This document shows positions 53,253-61,630 of a DNA stretch of 64,000 nt, one piece after another. The stretch lies in contig NZ_WMII01000019.1 in NCBI RefSeq assembly GCF_009711265.1, positions 1 to 64,000 on the forward strand. The letters are read 5' to 3'. This DNA is from Paracoccus shanxieyensis (GTDB lineage Bacteria; Pseudomonadota; Alphaproteobacteria; Rhodobacterales; Rhodobacteraceae). A program made the position numbers and the translations under genes. Every line of letters begins with the position of its first letter. The stretch's first letter is position 1. Under the pieces are notes generated by a model that made no database searches, was not told the DNA's origin, and was given only the letters and a program-made list of their open reading frames with translations.

Positions 53253-54155
53253 ATGCGTCTCATCGCCGCCACAGCCCTCCTCACGCTTTTTGCCCTGCCG
53301 ACCATCGCTGCCGACTGGAAGTCCGACTACAAGGTCGTTCGCTTCGGCGTTTTGTCCGGCGAGAACGAGAAGGATCGTGTTGCTCGTTACAAGCCTTTTG
53401 AGGCCTATCTTGAAAAGACCCTCGGCATCGACGTCGAGCTCTTCACCGCTGGCAACTACGACGGCGTCGTCCAGGCACTCGCCGCTGACCAGATCGAATT
53501 CGCCTTCCTCGGCTCCTCGGCCTATGCAGCCGCCTATACCGAGACCGACGGCGGCGTCGTTCCACTGCTGACCGCGGTTCAGGAAGACGATTCTACCGGC
53601 TATTTCTCGGTCATTACGGTGCGCTGCGACAGCCCCTATAAGAAGATCGAGGACCTTAAGGGCAAGGTGTTGGCCTTTGCCGATCCGGATTCCACCAGCG
53701 GCTATGCCGTTCCGAACTAAAACCTCGTGCAGCAGGGCTTCGAGCCCTCGACCTATTTCTCGGCAACGCCATTCTCCGGCAGCCACGAGGCCGGCGTTCA
53801 AGGCGTCGTCAACGGCCAGTTTGATGCAGCCGCCACCTATATCAACAACGAGAAGAGCGGCATTCCCCAGCGCATGGTCTCCAAGGGCATGATCAAGGCC
53901 GGCGAAGTCTGCTGGATCTGGGAGTCGCCCGAGATCACGTCCGGCCCCTTCACCGCCCGCAGGAACCTGCCGGCAGAAATGGTCAGCGCCATGAAGGATG
54001 CCGTGAAGAACGTGCCGACAGCCGATCCGGCAGCCTTCAAGGAAATGACCGGCGCCGAAAACTCGACGGCCAAGGGCTACGTCGAAGTTGACCATGACCG
54101 CTACCAGTGGATCGTCGACATGCGCGCCTGGCTGAAGGCCCAGCGCAAGAGCTGA
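53253..54155 (+). pseudogene. phnD: Phosphonate-binding protein gene phnD with an in-frame stop
   Basis: The frame encodes a 300-residue PhnD with one internal TAA at 53718-53720, codon 156. The signal peptide (LIAATALLTLFALPTIA) and VVRFGVLSGENEKDRVARYKPFEAYLEKTLG are followed by FADPDSTSGYAVPN, then the stop, then NLVQQGFEPSTYFSATPFSGSHEAGVQGVV in the same frame. PhnD relatives usually have an aromatic residue at this spot, so TAC or TAT to TAA is the simplest event. Without read-through the protein lacks half its ligand cleft. Confidence 0.85.
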
Positions 54156-54174
54156 TCCCGAGCGAAACGCAGAC

Positions 54175-54206
54175 GGGGCGATCTCGACAGGGATCGCCCC
54201 TTTTTT
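54175..54206 (+). terminator. Rho-independent terminator or attenuator between phnD2 and phnE
   Basis: A perfect 9-bp stem (GGGGCGATC / GATCGCCCC), 8-base loop and TTTTTT lie 20 bases after the phnD stop. Such partial terminators after binding-protein genes keep permease levels low. Confidence 0.85.
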
Positions 54207-54219
54207 ACAGGGAAACGTC

Positions 54220-55146
54220 ATGACCTTCGCCCCTGCCGCAGCCCCTTCCCAGGCGGTGCTGGATTTCGAACGCGCCTATGCCCGCCACCGCGCCCGCGGG
54301 CGGCTGACCTTCCTCGTCGTGACGGCGGCTCTGCTGATCGCCTTTGTTGTGACAGCCGATTTCTCCAATCTCCTCAAAGTCAGCCAGATCACGCTGTCTG
54401 ACGGCAGCAGAGCCGAACGCTGGATCCTGCTCGCAGGCTTGCCACGGCTCGGCGAATACCTTGCCAAGACCGTTCCTCAGCTGTCGTCGGAAACGCTTGG
54501 TGCAGACCTCGCCGCGTGGTTCTGGCGGTGGAAGGTCTGGGGCTGGCTCCTCCTCGAAACCGTGCTCATTGCCTTTATGGCGACCGCCCTTGGGGTGGCC
54601 GGCGGCTTCGTCATGTCCTTCCCGGCGGCGCGCAACCTCTCACCCAGCAGGTGGATGCTCTGGCTGTCGCGCCGCTATCTCGAAATTGCCCGTACGGTGC
54701 CGGAACTGGTATTCGCGCTGATCTTCGTCTTCTGTTTCGGGGTCGGCCCGATGGCGGGCGTGTTGGCGATCGCGCTCCATACCTGCGGGGCGCTCGGCAA
54801 GCTCTATTCGGAAGTGAACGAGAACATCGACATGCGCCCGCTGGAGGGCGTCAAATCGGCGGGCGGCAGCAGGGCTGACCAGATACGCTATGGCGCGGTG
54901 CCGCAGATCCTGCCGAACATCATCAGCTACACGCTGCTGCGTTTCGAGATCAATGTGCGTTCGTCCTCGATCATCGGCTATGTCGGCGCCGGCGGCCTGG
55001 GTCAGGAGCTTCGCACTGCCGTATCGTTGCAGGAATACACCGATTTGTCGGCGCTCTTCATCATCGTCTTCGTCACAGTCTTTGTGATCGACTGGGGCTC
55101 GGAAAAGCTGCGCCACCGGATCATCGGCATGGAAAGGATCCACTGA
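54220..55146 (+). CDS. phnE: Phosphonate ABC transporter permease PhnE, first of pair
   Basis: 308 residues with about six membrane segments. After a cytoplasmic start and first helix (FLVVTAALLIAFVV), the PhnE-type permease core includes ETVLIAFMATALGVAGGFVMSFPAARNLSP, ARTVPELVFALIFVFCFGVGPMAGVLAIALH and the ATPase-docking EGVKSAGGSRADQIRYGAVPQILP (~208-231). One-base overlap with the next permease indicates a heterodimeric PhnE1E2 channel. It follows a terminator-like hairpin. Confidence 0.92.
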   Translation: MTFAPAAAPSQAVLDFERAYARHRARGRLTFLVVTAALLIAFVVTADFSNLLKVSQITLSDGSRAERWILLAGLPRLGEYLAKTVPQLSSETLGADLAAWFWRWKVWGWLLLETVLIAFMATALGVAGGFVMSFPAARNLSPSRWMLWLSRRYLEIARTVPELVFALIFVFCFGVGPMAGVLAIALHTCGALGKLYSEVNENIDMRPLEGVKSAGGSRADQIRYGAVPQILPNIISYTLLRFEINVRSSSIIGYVGAGGLGQELRTAVSLQEYTDLSALFIIVFVTVFVIDWGSEKLRHRIIGMERIH

Positions 55147-56006
55147 TGACAACCGTTACCCGCGCGGAAATCTTGGCGCTGCGCCAGTCCATGCCGCTCG
55201 CCTTCCGTCCGTCCATGGAGATGCGGCTGAAGCGCTGGGGTTTGATGCTCGGCTTTACCGCGCTGTTTGCCTGGTGCCTCTATGATTTCGGCTTCACGCC
55301 AGAACGCATCATCAACGGTCTTAGCCGCCTCGGGCGCGTTCTCTCCTTCATGTTCCCACCCCATATCTGGACGGAATGGGATCAGGTAAGCGATATCCTG
55401 ACGGGCCTCGGCGAAACGCTCGCCATGGCCTTTCTCGGGACGCTGCTTGGCGCCGTGGTTGCCTTTCCGCTCTCCTTTCTCGGCGCCAAAAACATCAACC
55501 GGTTCGCCTTCTTCCGCTTCGGCGTTCGGCGAGGCTTTGACATCATACGCGCCTTCGAGACGCTGATCCTGGCGCTCGTCTTCATCCGCGCCTTCGGCCT
55601 CGGCCCGCTTCCCGGAGTGCTCGCGATCGCGGTGGGCGAAATCGGTGTTCTTGCCAAGCTCTACGCCGAGGCGATCGAGAACATCTCCAAGAAGCCCGTC
55701 GAGGGCGTTGTTGCCTCCGGAGGGTCTCGCTCCCAGGCCATCCGCTTCGGGATGCTGCCGCAGGTCTGGCCGGTGCTTCTTTCAATCACCCTCTACAACT
55801 TCGAATCCAATGTCCGCTCAGGTACCATTCTCGGCATTGTCGGCGCCGGCGGCATCGGCTTCATCCTCTCCGACCGCATCGGCGCCTATCGATGGGACGA
55901 GGCTTGGTCGATCATCTTCCTGATCATCGCCATGGTCTATGTCATCGACGCCCTCTCCGGCGCAATCCGCGAGCGGTTCATCGGCAAATGGGAACACGCG
56001 AAATGA
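55146..56006 (+). CDS. phnE: Phosphonate ABC transporter permease PhnE, second of pair
   Basis: 286 residues, six membrane segments. [53 protein letters not shown] and the docking loop [24 protein letters not shown] (~190-213) identify PhnE. It overlaps both the first permease and the hexapeptide transferase gene (ATGA). The two PhnE proteins with PhnC would make a complete importer if PhnD were functional. Confidence 0.92.
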   Translation: MTTVTRAEILALRQSMPLAFRPSMEMRLKRWGLMLGFTALFAWCLYDFGFTPERIINGLSRLGRVLSFMFPPHIWTEWDQVSDILTGLGETLAMAFLGTLLGAVVAFPLSFLGAKNINRFAFFRFGVRRGFDIIRAFETLILALVFIRAFGLGPLPGVLAIAVGEIGVLAKLYAEAIENISKKPVEGVVASGGSRSQAIRFGMLPQVWPVLLSITLYNFESNVRSGTILGIVGAGGIGFILSDRIGAYRWDEAWSIIFLIIAMVYVIDALSGAIRERFIGKWEHAK

Positions 56007-56677
56007 AAATGCTGTCGGAAGCTCCGACCATCCATGAAACGGCGACGGTCGTCGGCTGCGAACTCGGCAAATGGACCGAGATCCAGGCCCATGTCAGCAT
56101 GCGGGAAAGTCAGTTCGGTGACTATTCCTACATCGTCAAGGGCGGCAACGTCGTATGGTCGACCATCGGCAAGTTCTGCTCGATTGCCGAAGGTGCGCGC
56201 ATTAACCCGGGCAACCACGCCACCTGGCGCGCGAGCCAGCACCATTTCACCTACCGTGCAGCACAATACGGGCTGGGCGAAGACGACACCGAGTTCTTCC
56301 AATGGCGCAAGGATCACTGGGTGACCATCGGCCACGACGTGTGGATCGGCCACGGCGTCACGGTACTTGCCGGCGTGACGATCGGCACCGGCGCGGTGAT
56401 CGGCGCCGGTGCGGTCGTCTCGAAGGATGTCGAACCTTACACAATCGTCGGTGGTGTTCCCGCAAGGGCAATCAAGCGACGCTTCAACGAGGAGCAGGCC
56501 GCAGCACTGCTCGATATCGCTTGGTGGGACTGGCACCACGACACGCTGCGCGGCCGCCTTCCTGACATCCGCACACTCTCGATCAATGCCTTCATCGACA
56601 GATATCGCCGGGACACATTCGCGCCAACCATATCGACCCAAACCACGGAAGCCGAGGCCTTGTTCATGGTCGAGTAG
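56003..56677 (+). CDS. Phosphonate-cluster hexapeptide acyltransferase, copy 3
   Basis: 224 residues. Beta-helix repeats and [51 protein letters not shown] (~113-163), with [22 protein letters not shown] at the end, place it with copies 1 and 2 in the phosphonate-linked subfamily. The start overlaps the permease stop by four bases, so it is the last gene of the phnC2DEE unit. The C-terminal tail is longer and unlike the other copies and stops at the edge of a possible intron remnant. Confidence 0.88.
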   Translation: MKMLSEAPTIHETATVVGCELGKWTEIQAHVSMRESQFGDYSYIVKGGNVVWSTIGKFCSIAEGARINPGNHATWRASQHHFTYRAAQYGLGEDDTEFFQWRKDHWVTIGHDVWIGHGVTVLAGVTIGTGAVIGAGAVVSKDVEPYTIVGGVPARAIKRRFNEEQAAALLDIAWWDWHHDTLRGRLPDIRTLSINAFIDRYRRDTFAPTISTQTTEAEALFMVE

Positions 56678-57076
56678 CTATGCCATTCAGCTTCTCCCTC
56701 ACAGATCCGAGCGGGCGGATTTCCCGCACCCGGCTCTTCCCGAGAGTAAACCGCGTCACCTCCTGGCCTTCTCCCAAGTTCGAGCTATACGTGGGACTGG
56801 CAGTTCGAAGCGTGCGGTCAAGGGCTCGAATTCCGTCCAGCTCATTCGCCGGCTTTTCTGACTTCGCCGCCTCAGGCAGCGGAACCATATGCTCAGTGGC
56901 GGCGTCACGTCGCCTGTGCACCAAGCGGACATTGGCTCCAAGCCTAGTGGTGACCGGATCGGGGCCGACACAAGACTGTCCGCTCCCATCGACTCTGCCA
57001 ACGAAAGCGTTCGCGTTATGCTTCAAGGACTGGTGAGATTATCTGAAGGCACTTTATGAGGTGCATGCCGGCCGCC
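56678..57076 (-). other. Gene-free gap with a domain-V-like hairpin, possible group II intron remnant
   Basis: No credible gene. On the minus strand 56736-56704 reads GAGCCGGGTGCGGGAAATCC and continues to fold back as a 33-base hairpin with a GAAA tip. This resembles domain V of bacterial group II introns (GAGCC...GAAA...GG(U/A)UC), followed by CTGTGAGGGAG as in several introns. No reverse transcriptase frame is present, so at most an ORF-less or deleted remnant. Confidence 0.4.
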
Positions 57077-57868
57077 TCATTGCGCCTTCTGCCGCAGCCG
57101 GTCGGTCGCAAGCTCCATCACCAGAACGATCACGAAGATCACGAGGATGATGGTCGAGGCGTTGCGGTACTGGAAAAGGTCGAAGGCGACTTTCAGTTCC
57201 TGGCCGATGCCGCCGGCACCTACGAGGCCGAGCACCACCGACGAGCGGACCGCCTTTTCAAGCGCGAACTGCGAAGTGTTGATCAAGGACGGCATGATAT
57301 CGGGCACGACGGCGCCGGAGAGCACAGAAAAACGTCCCGCACCGGCGGAGAACAGAGCCTCCTGCGGCTCCTTGTCAGCATCCTCGATCGCTTCGGCGAA
57401 GAAGCGACCGCAGAAGCCGATCGTGTCGATGATGATGGTCATGGTGCCGGCCACCGCGCCAAGCCCGATGGAGGCGACGAAGAGCAGCGCCCAGACCATG
57501 TCCGGCACGGTGCGGAAGAGCGAGATCATTACCTTGAAGACGTGTCGGAAGGGCCCGATCGGCGACAGCGTGCGCGAAGCGAGCCAGGCGATCGGCAGAC
57601 TGAGCAGCACGCCGATGACGGTGCCGACGAAGGCGATCTGCACCGTCTCAATCGTGCGCCAGGTGACGCGCATCAGAAAACCGGGTTCAAAGCTCGGCGG
57701 CAGCATGCGCTCAATCAGGTTCGCCATCCGTGGCGCACCGTTCAGAAGCTGGCTCGGCGTTGGCGCCACCTGCGTGGCCGAGACGACGAGCAGCGCACCA
57801 AGAGCGACGAGGATGGCAAAAACAAACGGCGAGGCGCGGAAAAAACGGGCGGGTGCGACCTCACGCAT
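57077..57868 (-). CDS. phnE: Phosphonate ABC transporter permease PhnE, third module
   Basis: 263 residues, about six membrane segments. RTIETVQIAFVGTVIGVLLSLPIAWLASRTLSP, RTVPDMVWALLFVASIGLGAVAGTMTIIIDT and the docking loop EALFSAGAGRFSVLSGAVVPDIMP (~168-191) mark PhnE. Only one permease is encoded here, so it probably acts as a homodimer. It overlaps phnC3 by eight bases and is the last gene of the phnD3-phnC3-phnE3 unit. It lies 77 bases or so from the remnant gap. Confidence 0.92.
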   Translation of the reverse strand: MREVAPARFFRASPFVFAILVALGALLVVSATQVAPTPSQLLNGAPRMANLIERMLPPSFEPGFLMRVTWRTIETVQIAFVGTVIGVLLSLPIAWLASRTLSPIGPFRHVFKVMISLFRTVPDMVWALLFVASIGLGAVAGTMTIIIDTIGFCGRFFAEAIEDADKEPQEALFSAGAGRFSVLSGAVVPDIMPSLINTSQFALEKAVRSSVVLGLVGAGGIGQELKVAFDLFQYRNASTIILVIFVIVLVMELATDRLRQKAQ

Positions 57869-58607
57869 GAAACACGCCCTCCAGGCGTTTGCGGTCGACT
57901 TCGGCCACCGGAAGGTCGAAATGCACGTGGCCGGCCTTCAACGCCACGATCCGGTCGGCAAAGCTCAGCGCATGCTCCATGTCGTGGGTCGTATAGACCA
58001 GCGTTATGCCCCGTTCCCGGACGAGATCAGAAAACAGCGCCATCACGTCGCGACCCGCCGTCGGATCGAGGCTGGCAGCCGGCTCGTCGGCGATCATCAG
58101 CCTGGGCTTGCGCACCAAGGCGCGGGCGATCGCGACGCGCTGCGCCTGACCGCCGGAGAGTTCGTCGGCGCGTGCGGTCGCCTTGTGGGAGAGCTTCACC
58201 TGATCAAGCGCGTCCATCGCCTCTTCCCGGCATTCGCGTTCGGCGATCGCCTGGTGCCAGGCGCGCCAGGTGCCGGGAAGGCCAAGCTTGCCGTGAACGA
58301 CATTGGTCAGCACCGACTGCCGACGCACGAGGCCGTGGTGCTGGAAGACGAAGCCGATCTGCTGGCGCATGCGCTTGAGCTGCGGACCGCTCGGCGCACT
58401 GCGGAAGGCTTCGCCGAGTGTCGAGATCTCACCATCGCAGAACGGCGTGTGGCCGATCAGGCACTTGAGCAGTGTCGACTTGCCCACACCGTTGGCGCCG
58501 ACCAGCGCCACGCGCTCCCCGCTTCGGATGCGGATGTCGACACCGGAAAACACCGGCTTTCCGTTGGCATAACCCTTCTTCAGGCCCTGCGTGCTGATAA
58601 CGTCCAT
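57861..58607 (-). CDS. phnC: Phosphonate ABC transporter ATPase PhnC, third module
   Basis: 248 residues. Walker A GANGVGKSTLLKCL (~36), IGFVFQHHGLVRRQSVLTNVVHGKLG (~82), signature LSGGQAQRVAIARAL (~147), Walker B MIADEPAASLDPTAGRD (~167), H-loop YTTHDMEHAL. I start at MDVISTQGLKKGY (58607); the longer frame runs through a hairpin-bearing gap. It energises the importer with PhnD3 and PhnE3. It is clearly diverged from the PhnC at 52425. Confidence 0.92.
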   Translation of the reverse strand: MDVISTQGLKKGYANGKPVFSGVDIRIRSGERVALVGANGVGKSTLLKCLIGHTPFCDGEISTLGEAFRSAPSGPQLKRMRQQIGFVFQHHGLVRRQSVLTNVVHGKLGLPGTWRAWHQAIAERECREEAMDALDQVKLSHKATARADELSGGQAQRVAIARALVRKPRLMIADEPAASLDPTAGRDVMALFSDLVRERGITLVYTTHDMEHALSFADRIVALKAGHVHFDLPVAEVDRKRLEGVFHA

Positions 58608-58638
58608 CGCGGTATTCTTTCTGCGGATATGGCGTGGA

Positions 58639-58659
58639 GCCGGCGCTGGTGGCGCCGGC
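58639..58659. terminator. GC-rich hairpin between phnD3 and phnC3
   Basis: GCCGGCGC (58639-58646) pairs with GCGCCGGC (58652-58659) around a 5-base loop. No T tract follows on the minus strand, so it is more likely a processing or stability hairpin that protects the phnD3 message than a true terminator. Confidence 0.45.
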
Positions 58660-58686
58660 CCGATGGCAGGATCGGGTTGGGCCCGC

Positions 58687-59544
58687 TCAGTTGACGAAGT
58701 CGTTGAACGTATCGACGCCAATCGTCCGATACATCGAGCGGACGTAGTCGTAGTCGCTGTCCTTGACGTCGGTCAGGAAGAAGCCACCCTTGAATTTCTG
58801 GTTGTCTTCGCCCTGGAGAACGGCGGCCATGATGTCTGTGCCCTTTTCGACGAAGGCCGTACGGATCTTTGCGACGGTTTCCTCGGCCAGGTCCTTACGG
58901 GCAACTAGGATGTCGTTCGGCAGGTCACGGCCACGGGCAACCACGGCAAAAGCGACATCCGGGAAGGCTTCGCGGACGGAGGCAAGGTTGCCGAAATTTA
59001 GGCTGATGGCGGCGATGTCGCCACGGATCAGCGCTTCGGCGGCAACGTTGCTGGCGAGGATCACAGGCTCGTAGTCTTCATTGTATTTGAGGCCGAAATC
59101 AGACAGTGCCTGGGCCGGACCGAGATGCTGGGAGGTGGATCCGACCGAGCTGAAGGATACCTTCTTGCCCTTGAGATCCTCGATCGAGCGGATTGGACCA
59201 TTGGCCAAGACGGCGATCTGGGCGAAGTAGTCCGGACGCTGCCAGGCGACGACGATCTGCGGCTGTGCAAGTTCCTTTATGACGACGTATTCGGCCGGGC
59301 CGGTGAGGACGAGGTCGACCTGTCCGGAATTCAGAGCTTCGACGGCAGAGGTGCGCGAACTGACCGGAAAGAGCTCGATTTCCAGACCGGAGGCCTGCTC
59401 AAGCGCTTTTTGAAAGCCGCCGAATTCCTGCTGCAGGGCTTCCATGCCCTCGATGTCGGTGACGGCGAATTTGACACTCTCGGCCGCGGCCGGCGCGAGG
59501 GAGACCAGAGAGATTGCACAGGCTCCGAGAAGGGAGCGGATCAT
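58687..59544 (-). CDS. phnD: Phosphonate-type periplasmic binding protein PhnD, third module
   Basis: 285 residues. Signal peptide (RSLLGACAISLVSLAPAAAES) followed by VKFAVTDIEGMEALQQEFGGFQKALEQASGLEIELFPV, NSGQVDLVLTGPAEYVVIK, IEDLKGKKVSFSSVGSTSQHLGPAQAL and VEKGTDIMAAVLQ: the PhnD/SsuA2-type fold that senses phosphonates or related oxyanions. ATG 59544 is fixed by AAGGAAG upstream and by the signal peptide. It is intact, so this importer may take over the role of the broken phnD at 53253. Ligand unknown. Confidence 0.9.
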   Translation of the reverse strand: MIRSLLGACAISLVSLAPAAAESVKFAVTDIEGMEALQQEFGGFQKALEQASGLEIELFPVSSRTSAVEALNSGQVDLVLTGPAEYVVIKELAQPQIVVAWQRPDYFAQIAVLANGPIRSIEDLKGKKVSFSSVGSTSQHLGPAQALSDFGLKYNEDYEPVILASNVAAEALIRGDIAAISLNFGNLASVREAFPDVAFAVVARGRDLPNDILVARKDLAEETVAKIRTAFVEKGTDIMAAVLQGEDNQKFKGGFFLTDVKDSDYDYVRSMYRTIGVDTFNDFVN

Positions 59545-59558
59545 GATATCTTCCTTTG

Positions 59559-59570
59559 CTGTATAGACAG
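59559..59570. promoter_or_regulatory. HutC/PhnF-type operator before phnD3
   Basis: CTGTATAGACAG contains GTATAGAC, the core of the known mycobacterial PhnF operator (TGGTATAGACCA) and of the HutC consensus GT-N-TA-N-AC. It lies 15 bases upstream of the phnD3 start and is the likely binding site of the GntR at 60843. Confidence 0.6.
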
Positions 59571-59604
59571 GAGCATCTTCTGCGACTATCCCTAGCGACC
59601 AGAC

Positions 59605-59622
59605 GTGACGGGCACGTGACAG
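59605..59622 (-). promoter_or_regulatory. PHO box between phnD3 and phnM3
   Basis: On the minus strand CTGTCACGTGCCCGTCAC gives two 7-base repeats with a 4-base spacer, 13 of 14 positions matching CTGTCAC. It can activate phnD3 and, by position, influence the divergent phnM3. This is one of the two best PHO-box matches in the window. Confidence 0.75.
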
Positions 59623-59662
59623 TTTTCCGGCCCCAGGGCGAAAAACAAAACGGAGAGACGCG

Positions 59663-60829
59663 ATGAACTGGACCATCCGCAACGGCACCGTTCTGGGCAC
59701 CGAGAGACTCAAACACACTGACCTCTTCGTCGAGGGCGGCATGCTGTCGGACAGGGGCAATGGTGGGCGCGAGATCGACGCCGCAGGCCTGCTCGTCCTG
59801 CCGGGGATTGTCGATATCCATGGTGACGGCTTCGAGCGGCAGATCATGCCGCGACCGGGCGTGCGCTTCGACGTCGGCTTGGCACTGCGCGACACTGACC
59901 GACAACTGGTGACCAACGGCATCACCACAGCCTTTCACGGCGTAACGGTGTCCTGGGAGCCCGGCCTTCGTTCGCTGCAGGCCGCTGGCGACTTCGTCAC
60001 CGCACTTGCCGCTGCACGCCCGCATCTGGCCTGCGATACCCGCCTGCACCTGCGCTGGGAGACCTTCGCGCTCGATGCGCTGTCGCAGGTGATCGAATGG
60101 CTGTTGCTCGATCCGAAGCCGCTCGTGGCCCTGAACGACCATACGACGGGTTCGGTGCTGAAGGGGGCGATCGCCCGCAAGATCGGCCAGATGGCCGAGC
60201 GCTCCGGCTTGTCGCGTAATGATTACATGGCGCTACTCGACGACGTCTGGGCACGGCGCAAAGATGTGGCCGGTGCCATCGAAAAGCTCGCGGCAGCAGC
60301 ACGCGACAACGGCAACGTACTCCTCGCCCATGACGAGGCGTCTCCCGAAGAGCGCCGACATTTCCGGGCACTGGGGGCCGTGTCTTCGGAGTTTCCGCTA
60401 ACGCTGGAGACGGCTGCCGAAGCCCGCGCCGCCGGCGAACATGTCATTCTTGGCGCCCCCAACGTCGTGCGCGGTGGCAGCCACAATGGCGCACTCGACG
60501 CAACGACAGCGGTTCGCGACGGGCTCTGCAGCGTGCTCGCCTCCGACTACCACTATCCGTCCCCACTGCATGCAGCCTTCCGGCTGGCATCCCCTGACGA
60601 TGCTGGCTTCGCCAAGGTCTGGCACCTCGTGTCGGCCAATGCCGCCGCCGCCGCCGGCCTGTCAGACCGGGGACGGCTTGAAGAGGGAAAACGCGCCGAC
60701 CTCATCCTCGTGGATGCCAAGGACATGCGCCACCCGAAGGTAATGGCAACCTTCGTCGGCGGTCGGCTCGTCTATTCGGCACAGACTCTGATAGAGACCG
60801 AACGCGCGATAGCCTCGGCTGCCGCCTGA
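59663..60829 (+). CDS. phnM: PhnM-type amidohydrolase, copy 3
   Basis: 388 residues. LLVLPGIVDIHGDGFERQIMPRPGVRF (H-G-D, ~47), RQLVTNGITTAFHGVTVSWEPGLRSL, ALNDHTTGSVLKGAIARKIGQMAERSGLS (~158), NVLLAHDEASPEERRHF (~217) and LGAPNVVRGGSHNGALDATTAVRDGLCSVLASDYHYPSPLHAAF (~262-300). Related to PhnM but the DHAPGQ/DHTPGQ and SHDD motifs of the other copies are changed to DHTTGS and AHDE, so the substrate may differ. ATG follows CGGAGAG. Thirteen bases separate it from gntR. Confidence 0.87.
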   Translation: MNWTIRNGTVLGTERLKHTDLFVEGGMLSDRGNGGREIDAAGLLVLPGIVDIHGDGFERQIMPRPGVRFDVGLALRDTDRQLVTNGITTAFHGVTVSWEPGLRSLQAAGDFVTALAAARPHLACDTRLHLRWETFALDALSQVIEWLLLDPKPLVALNDHTTGSVLKGAIARKIGQMAERSGLSRNDYMALLDDVWARRKDVAGAIEKLAAAARDNGNVLLAHDEASPEERRHFRALGAVSSEFPLTLETAAEARAAGEHVILGAPNVVRGGSHNGALDATTAVRDGLCSVLASDYHYPSPLHAAFRLASPDDAGFAKVWHLVSANAAAAAGLSDRGRLEEGKRADLILVDAKDMRHPKVMATFVGGRLVYSAQTLIETERAIASAAA

Positions 60830-60842
60830 ACCGGAAACCATC

Positions 60843-61619
60843 ATGCTCGACACGCCTGAAATCCCTCTCGCCGCCTTCGACGGACTGGTCTTCGGCCCGC
60901 GTAGCGACATGCCGATCTGGCAGCAGATCCGCGACCATATCCTTGGCCTGATCGAAGGCGGAACCTTGAGGCCAGGCAGCCAGTTGCCCGGAGAAACGCA
61001 TCTCGCAGCAAGCCTCGGCGTCACCCGCATCACGCTGCGCCAGGCCCTGCAGCAGTTGCAGAACGAGGGGCACCTGACGGCGCGCAAGGGTGTTGGCATC
61101 TTCGTGCGCAGCCCGCCGGCAATCTTCTCCGTCCGCGATGGCCATCCGTTCCGTGAGAATATCGAGACCCACAGCGCACCCATCACCACCGATACACGCT
61201 TTGTGCGGCGCGAGCTGGCGACTGCCGAACTCGCAGCTCGGTTGCGCATTGCCGAGGGCGCAGGCATCATCCACCTACGGCGTCTGCGGTTGCTCGGCGA
61301 CCAGCCGGTCTATGTGAACGACAAGCACTTTCCCGCCGATCGGTTTCCCGATTTTGAGGCGCTCTATGCCGAACGCCAGTCGGTGACGGATGTCTTCCGC
61401 GCCCATGGTATCGCCGCCTTCCGGAGGGTCGAGACCCGGATTAGCGGCGGCTTCTCGTCGGCGGACGAGGCTGACAACCTGCGACTGACGCCAGGAACGC
61501 CGGTGTTTCACCTGAACGCCCGCAACGAGGACGGCAATGGCCGCACAATCGAGTGGACCTCAGGCTGCTGGCCCCTCATGTCCGTCGAGTTCGGGGCTCC
61601 GTGGGCATTTCTACATTAA
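60843..61619 (+). CDS. GntR/HutC-family regulator of the third phosphonate module
   Basis: 258 residues. Winged helix (PIWQQIRDHILGLIEGGTLRPGSQLPGETHLAASLGVTRITLRQALQQLQNEGHLTARKGVGIFV) and UTRA domain (LRIAEGAGIIHLRRLRLLGDQPVYVNDKHFP, VETRISGGFSSADEADNLRLTPGTPVFHLNARNEDGNGRTIEWTSGCW). Likely regulates phnM3 and the divergent phnD3 unit through the GTATAGAC site. The last eight residues come from the Tn3-family inverted repeat starting at 61593, so the native C-terminus has been replaced, though by very little. Confidence 0.87.
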   Translation: MLDTPEIPLAAFDGLVFGPRSDMPIWQQIRDHILGLIEGGTLRPGSQLPGETHLAASLGVTRITLRQALQQLQNEGHLTARKGVGIFVRSPPAIFSVRDGHPFRENIETHSAPITTDTRFVRRELATAELAARLRIAEGAGIIHLRRLRLLGDQPVYVNDKHFPADRFPDFEALYAERQSVTDVFRAHGIAAFRRVETRISGGFSSADEADNLRLTPGTPVFHLNARNEDGNGRTIEWTSGCWPLMSVEFGAPWAFLH

Positions 61620-61630
61620 TACACGCTAAG
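61593..61630 (+). repeat. 38-bp terminal inverted repeat of the second Tn3-family transposon
   Basis: Starts GGGG and ends ACACGCTAAG, as in Tn3/Tn21-type repeats. It overlaps the 3' ends of both gntR and the transposase gene. The partner repeat is outside the window. Confidence 0.8.
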
